Shown: piece after piece, positions 59,384-64,000 of the stretch
Numbering within the stretch: the first letter of the stretch is position 1
Layout: each line of letters begins with the position of its first letter
Assembly: GCA_018647765.1 (NCBI GenBank)
Contig: JABGSN010000051.1
Coordinates: 1 to 64,000 of the forward strand
From: Oceanospirillaceae bacterium
GTDB lineage: Bacteria; Pseudomonadota; Gammaproteobacteria; Pseudomonadales; Balneatricaceae
Direction of reading: 5' to 3'
Length of the DNA: 64,000 nucleotides
Made by a program: the position numbers and the translations under genes
Notes under the pieces: model-generated
The model's input: only the letters and a program-made list of their open reading frames with translations
Database searches by the model: none
What the model was told of the DNA's origin: nothing

Positions 59384-59854
59384 ATGAATATGAACATGAC
59401 AATTTTGGGCCAGATCATTTCTTTTATTATCTTTGTGTACTTGTGCATGAAGTTCGTTTGGCCACCGCTTACCGCGGCTTTGGCAGAACGTCAAAAGAAG
59501 ATCGCTGAAGGTTTAGATGCAGCTGATAAAGCCGCACGTGAACTTGAAGATGCTCAGCAGTCTGTGGAAGCAGCACTGCAAGAAAGTAAAGCGCAAGCGG
59601 CGACTCTTATTGAGCAAGCCAACAAACGCGCTAGTCAGATCGTTGATGAAGCTAAAGATACAGCTCAAGCCGAAGCAGACCGCATTAAAGCGGCCGCTGC
59701 AGCTGACGTTGAACAGGAAGTAAACCGTGCCAAAGAAGCGCTACGCGCTCAAGTTGCAACACTAGTTGTTGCCGGTGCAGAAAAAATCCTGGGCGCATCA
59801 ATTGATGTAAACAACCACCAAGAGCTTGTCGATAAGTTGGCAGCCGAACTGTAA
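59384..59854 (+). CDS. atpF: ATP synthase F0 subunit b
   Basis: [42 protein letters not shown]. Confidence 0.97.
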   Translation: MNMNMTILGQIISFIIFVYLCMKFVWPPLTAALAERQKKIAEGLDAADKAARELEDAQQSVEAALQESKAQAATLIEQANKRASQIVDEAKDTAQAEADRIKAAAAADVEQEVNRAKEALRAQVATLVVAGAEKILGASIDVNNHQELVDKLAAEL

Positions 59855-59871
59855 GAAAAGAGAGGTTAACG

Positions 59872-60414
59872 ATGGCTGAATCCATTACTGTTGCCCGCCC
59901 TTACACCAAGGCCGCTTTCGAAACGGCATTGGCCCAAGGCGACTTGGGTAGCTGGTCGGAATTTTTGAATATGGCCGCGGCAGTTGTTGCGGACGATAGC
60001 TTAGCGTTAGTTTTGGACAACCCAGAACTCACAGCGGTACAAAAAGCCCAGCTAGTGACAGACGTTGTAAACGGCAGTCACCCGGTATCTCAACAAGCTC
60101 AGAACTTTCTGAACTTGTTGGCCGAAAACAAGCGCTTGTCATTGCTACCTGAAGTTTCAAACTTATATGAAACATTAAAGGCAAATCAAGAACAGTCGGT
60201 AGATGTGTCTATCGTCAGTGCTTTTGATTTAGGCAATGAGCAACAAGATAAACTGGCTCAAGCATTAAACGCCATGTTGTCTCGCGAAATTAACATAACT
60301 AGTACTACCGACGCGTCATTGCTCGGTGGTGTCATAGTCCACGCGGGCGACCTAGTGATTGATGGTTCCGTTAAAGGCAAACTAGGCAAATTGGCTGAGG
60401 CCATGAATGCTTAA
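59872..60414 (+). CDS. atpH: ATP synthase F1 subunit delta
   Basis: ITVARPYTKAAFETA...GGVIVHAGDLVIDGSVKGKLGKL. Confidence 0.97.
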   Translation: MAESITVARPYTKAAFETALAQGDLGSWSEFLNMAAAVVADDSLALVLDNPELTAVQKAQLVTDVVNGSHPVSQQAQNFLNLLAENKRLSLLPEVSNLYETLKANQEQSVDVSIVSAFDLGNEQQDKLAQALNAMLSREINITSTTDASLLGGVIVHAGDLVIDGSVKGKLGKLAEAMNA

Positions 60415-60430
60415 GTGTGAGGAATAAAGC

Positions 60431-61975
60431 ATGCAACAACTGAATCCTTCAGAGATCAGTGAAATCATCAAGAAGCGTATAGAGCAACTTGATGTATCAT
60501 CTGAAGCCCAAAATGAGGGCACAATTGTTAGCGTAGCCGATGGTATCGTATTGATCCACGGTTTAGCTGACGCAATGTACGGGGAAATGATTGAATTCCC
60601 TGGTGGTGTTTACGGCATGGCCATGAACTTGGAGCGCGACTCTGTTGGCGCTGTAGTTCTAGGTGACTACGAAGATTTGGTTGAAGGCCAAACTGCTCGT
60701 TGTACCGGTCGTATCCTAGAAGTTCCTGTAGGCCCTGAATTGTTGGGTCGTGTAGTAGACGGACTAGGTAACGCTATTGATGGTAAAGGGCCGATCGCTT
60801 CTGATCTAACCGACGCCGTTGAGAAAGTAGCCCCAGGTGTAATCGAACGTAAGTCCGTAGACCAGCCAGTACAAACAGGCCTTAAGGCGATTGACGCCAT
60901 GGTTCCTGTAGGTCGTGGCCAGCGCGAACTCATCATCGGTGACCGTCAGACGGGTAAGTCTGCCATCGCCATCGATGCCATCATCAACCAGAAAGACACT
61001 GGCGTTAAGTGTATCTACGTGGCGATTGGCCAGAAGCAATCTACTATTGCTAACGTAGTACGTAAGCTAGAAGAACACGGCGCCATGGCTCACACCATCG
61101 TTGTAAACGCAGGTGCAGCCGACTCAGCCGCCATGCAGTTCTTGTCGCCATACGCTGGTTGTACCATGGGTGAATACTTCCGTGACCGCGGTGAAGACGC
61201 ACTGATCGTATTTGATGACCTGACCAAGCAAGCTTGGGCTTACCGTCAAATCTCTTTGCTACTTCGTCGTCCTCCAGGTCGTGAAGCCTACCCTGGTGAC
61301 GTGTTCTACTTACACTCTCGCCTACTTGAGCGTGCATCGCGTGTAAACGCAGAATACGTAGAAGCCTTCACTAACGGTGAAGTTAAAGGTAAGACCGGTT
61401 CTTTGACCGCGCTACCCATTATCGAAACCCAAGGTGGTGACGTATCGGCCTTCGTACCGACTAACGTAATCTCGATCACCGACGGCCAGATTTTCTTGGA
61501 AACTGACTTATTTAACGCCGGTATCCGCCCAGCCATTAACGCTGGTTTGTCTGTATCCCGTGTAGGTGGTGCAGCACAAACTAAAGTCATCAAGAAATTG
61601 GGTGGCGGTATTCGTTTGGCTTTGGCTCAGTACCGTGAATTGGCAGCCTTCTCTCAGTTTGCATCTGACCTGGATGACGCGACACGCGCCCAGTTAGAGC
61701 ATGGTCAAAGTGTGACCGAGCTGATGAAGCAGCACCAGTACTCGCCTATGAGCGTTGCCGACATGGCAATCAGCCTATTCGCAGCTAACGAAGGTTTCCT
61801 TACAGACGTAACCCTTAACAAGGTTGGTGACTTCGAAGCCGCTCTAATTTCTTACATGAACAGCGACCACAGTGCCGTAATGACCCAGGTGAATGAATCT
61901 GGCGACTTTAACGGCGACATCGCTGCTTCCTTTAAGTCTGCATTAGAGCAGTTTAAGGCAACTCAAACTTGGTAG
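60431..61975 (+). CDS. atpA: ATP synthase F1 subunit alpha
   Basis: [21 protein letters not shown]...[18 protein letters not shown]. Confidence 0.98.
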   Translation: MQQLNPSEISEIIKKRIEQLDVSSEAQNEGTIVSVADGIVLIHGLADAMYGEMIEFPGGVYGMAMNLERDSVGAVVLGDYEDLVEGQTARCTGRILEVPVGPELLGRVVDGLGNAIDGKGPIASDLTDAVEKVAPGVIERKSVDQPVQTGLKAIDAMVPVGRGQRELIIGDRQTGKSAIAIDAIINQKDTGVKCIYVAIGQKQSTIANVVRKLEEHGAMAHTIVVNAGAADSAAMQFLSPYAGCTMGEYFRDRGEDALIVFDDLTKQAWAYRQISLLLRRPPGREAYPGDVFYLHSRLLERASRVNAEYVEAFTNGEVKGKTGSLTALPIIETQGGDVSAFVPTNVISITDGQIFLETDLFNAGIRPAINAGLSVSRVGGAAQTKVIKKLGGGIRLALAQYRELAAFSQFASDLDDATRAQLEHGQSVTELMKQHQYSPMSVADMAISLFAANEGFLTDVTLNKVGDFEAALISYMNSDHSAVMTQVNESGDFNGDIAASFKSALEQFKATQTW

Positions 61976-61981
61976 TGGCCT

Positions 61982-62007
61982 TCGGTCTCAAGTTCGCTTG
62001 AGACCGA
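61982..62007 (+). other. Intercistronic stem-loop between atpA and atpG
   Basis: TCGGTCTCAAG-TTCG-CTTGAGACCGA, perfect 11-bp stem, no T tract. Confidence 0.85.
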
Positions 62008-62046
62008 GCTATAACCAAGTCAGTTACTTAATGAATAGGTAAGCAT

Positions 62047-64000
<1,954 letters not shown>

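Overview
The window is a chromosomal origin-proximal region of a marine-type gammaproteobacterium (Oceanospirillales/Pseudomonas-like synteny). Nearly all of it is housekeeping: tatCBA-hisEI-ubiB-ubiE, dsbA, cytochrome c4, engB, polA, thrB, the znu/zur zinc cluster, MATE, prlC, aroE-hemF-tsaC-dprA, def-fmt-rsmB-trkA-trkH, glyQS, gyrB-recF-dnaN-dnaA, rpmH-rnpA-yidC-mnmE, phoBR, a DUF47-pit pair, mnmG-rsmG-parA-parB and atpIBEFHAGD (atpD truncated by the window end). I saw no CRISPR array, tRNA or rRNA gene, transposase, prophage or defence island, and no large new multi-gene system. The points worth a second look are mostly non-coding or decayed. They are: a Spot42/ErsA-position sRNA candidate downstream of polA with a sigma-E-like promoter; two perfect parS sites, one inside a 38-bp perfect palindrome and one inside the recF coding sequence; a putative oriC next to mnmG; a decayed DUF1513 gene with a Fur-box-like site beside oriC; a multiply frameshifted MFS gene; a tandem-repeat C-terminus in HemF; a nested inverted-repeat element between yidC and mnmE; and an 11-bp stem hairpin between atpA and atpG. 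All calls come from reading the sequence and the supplied ORF track. No database search was run.
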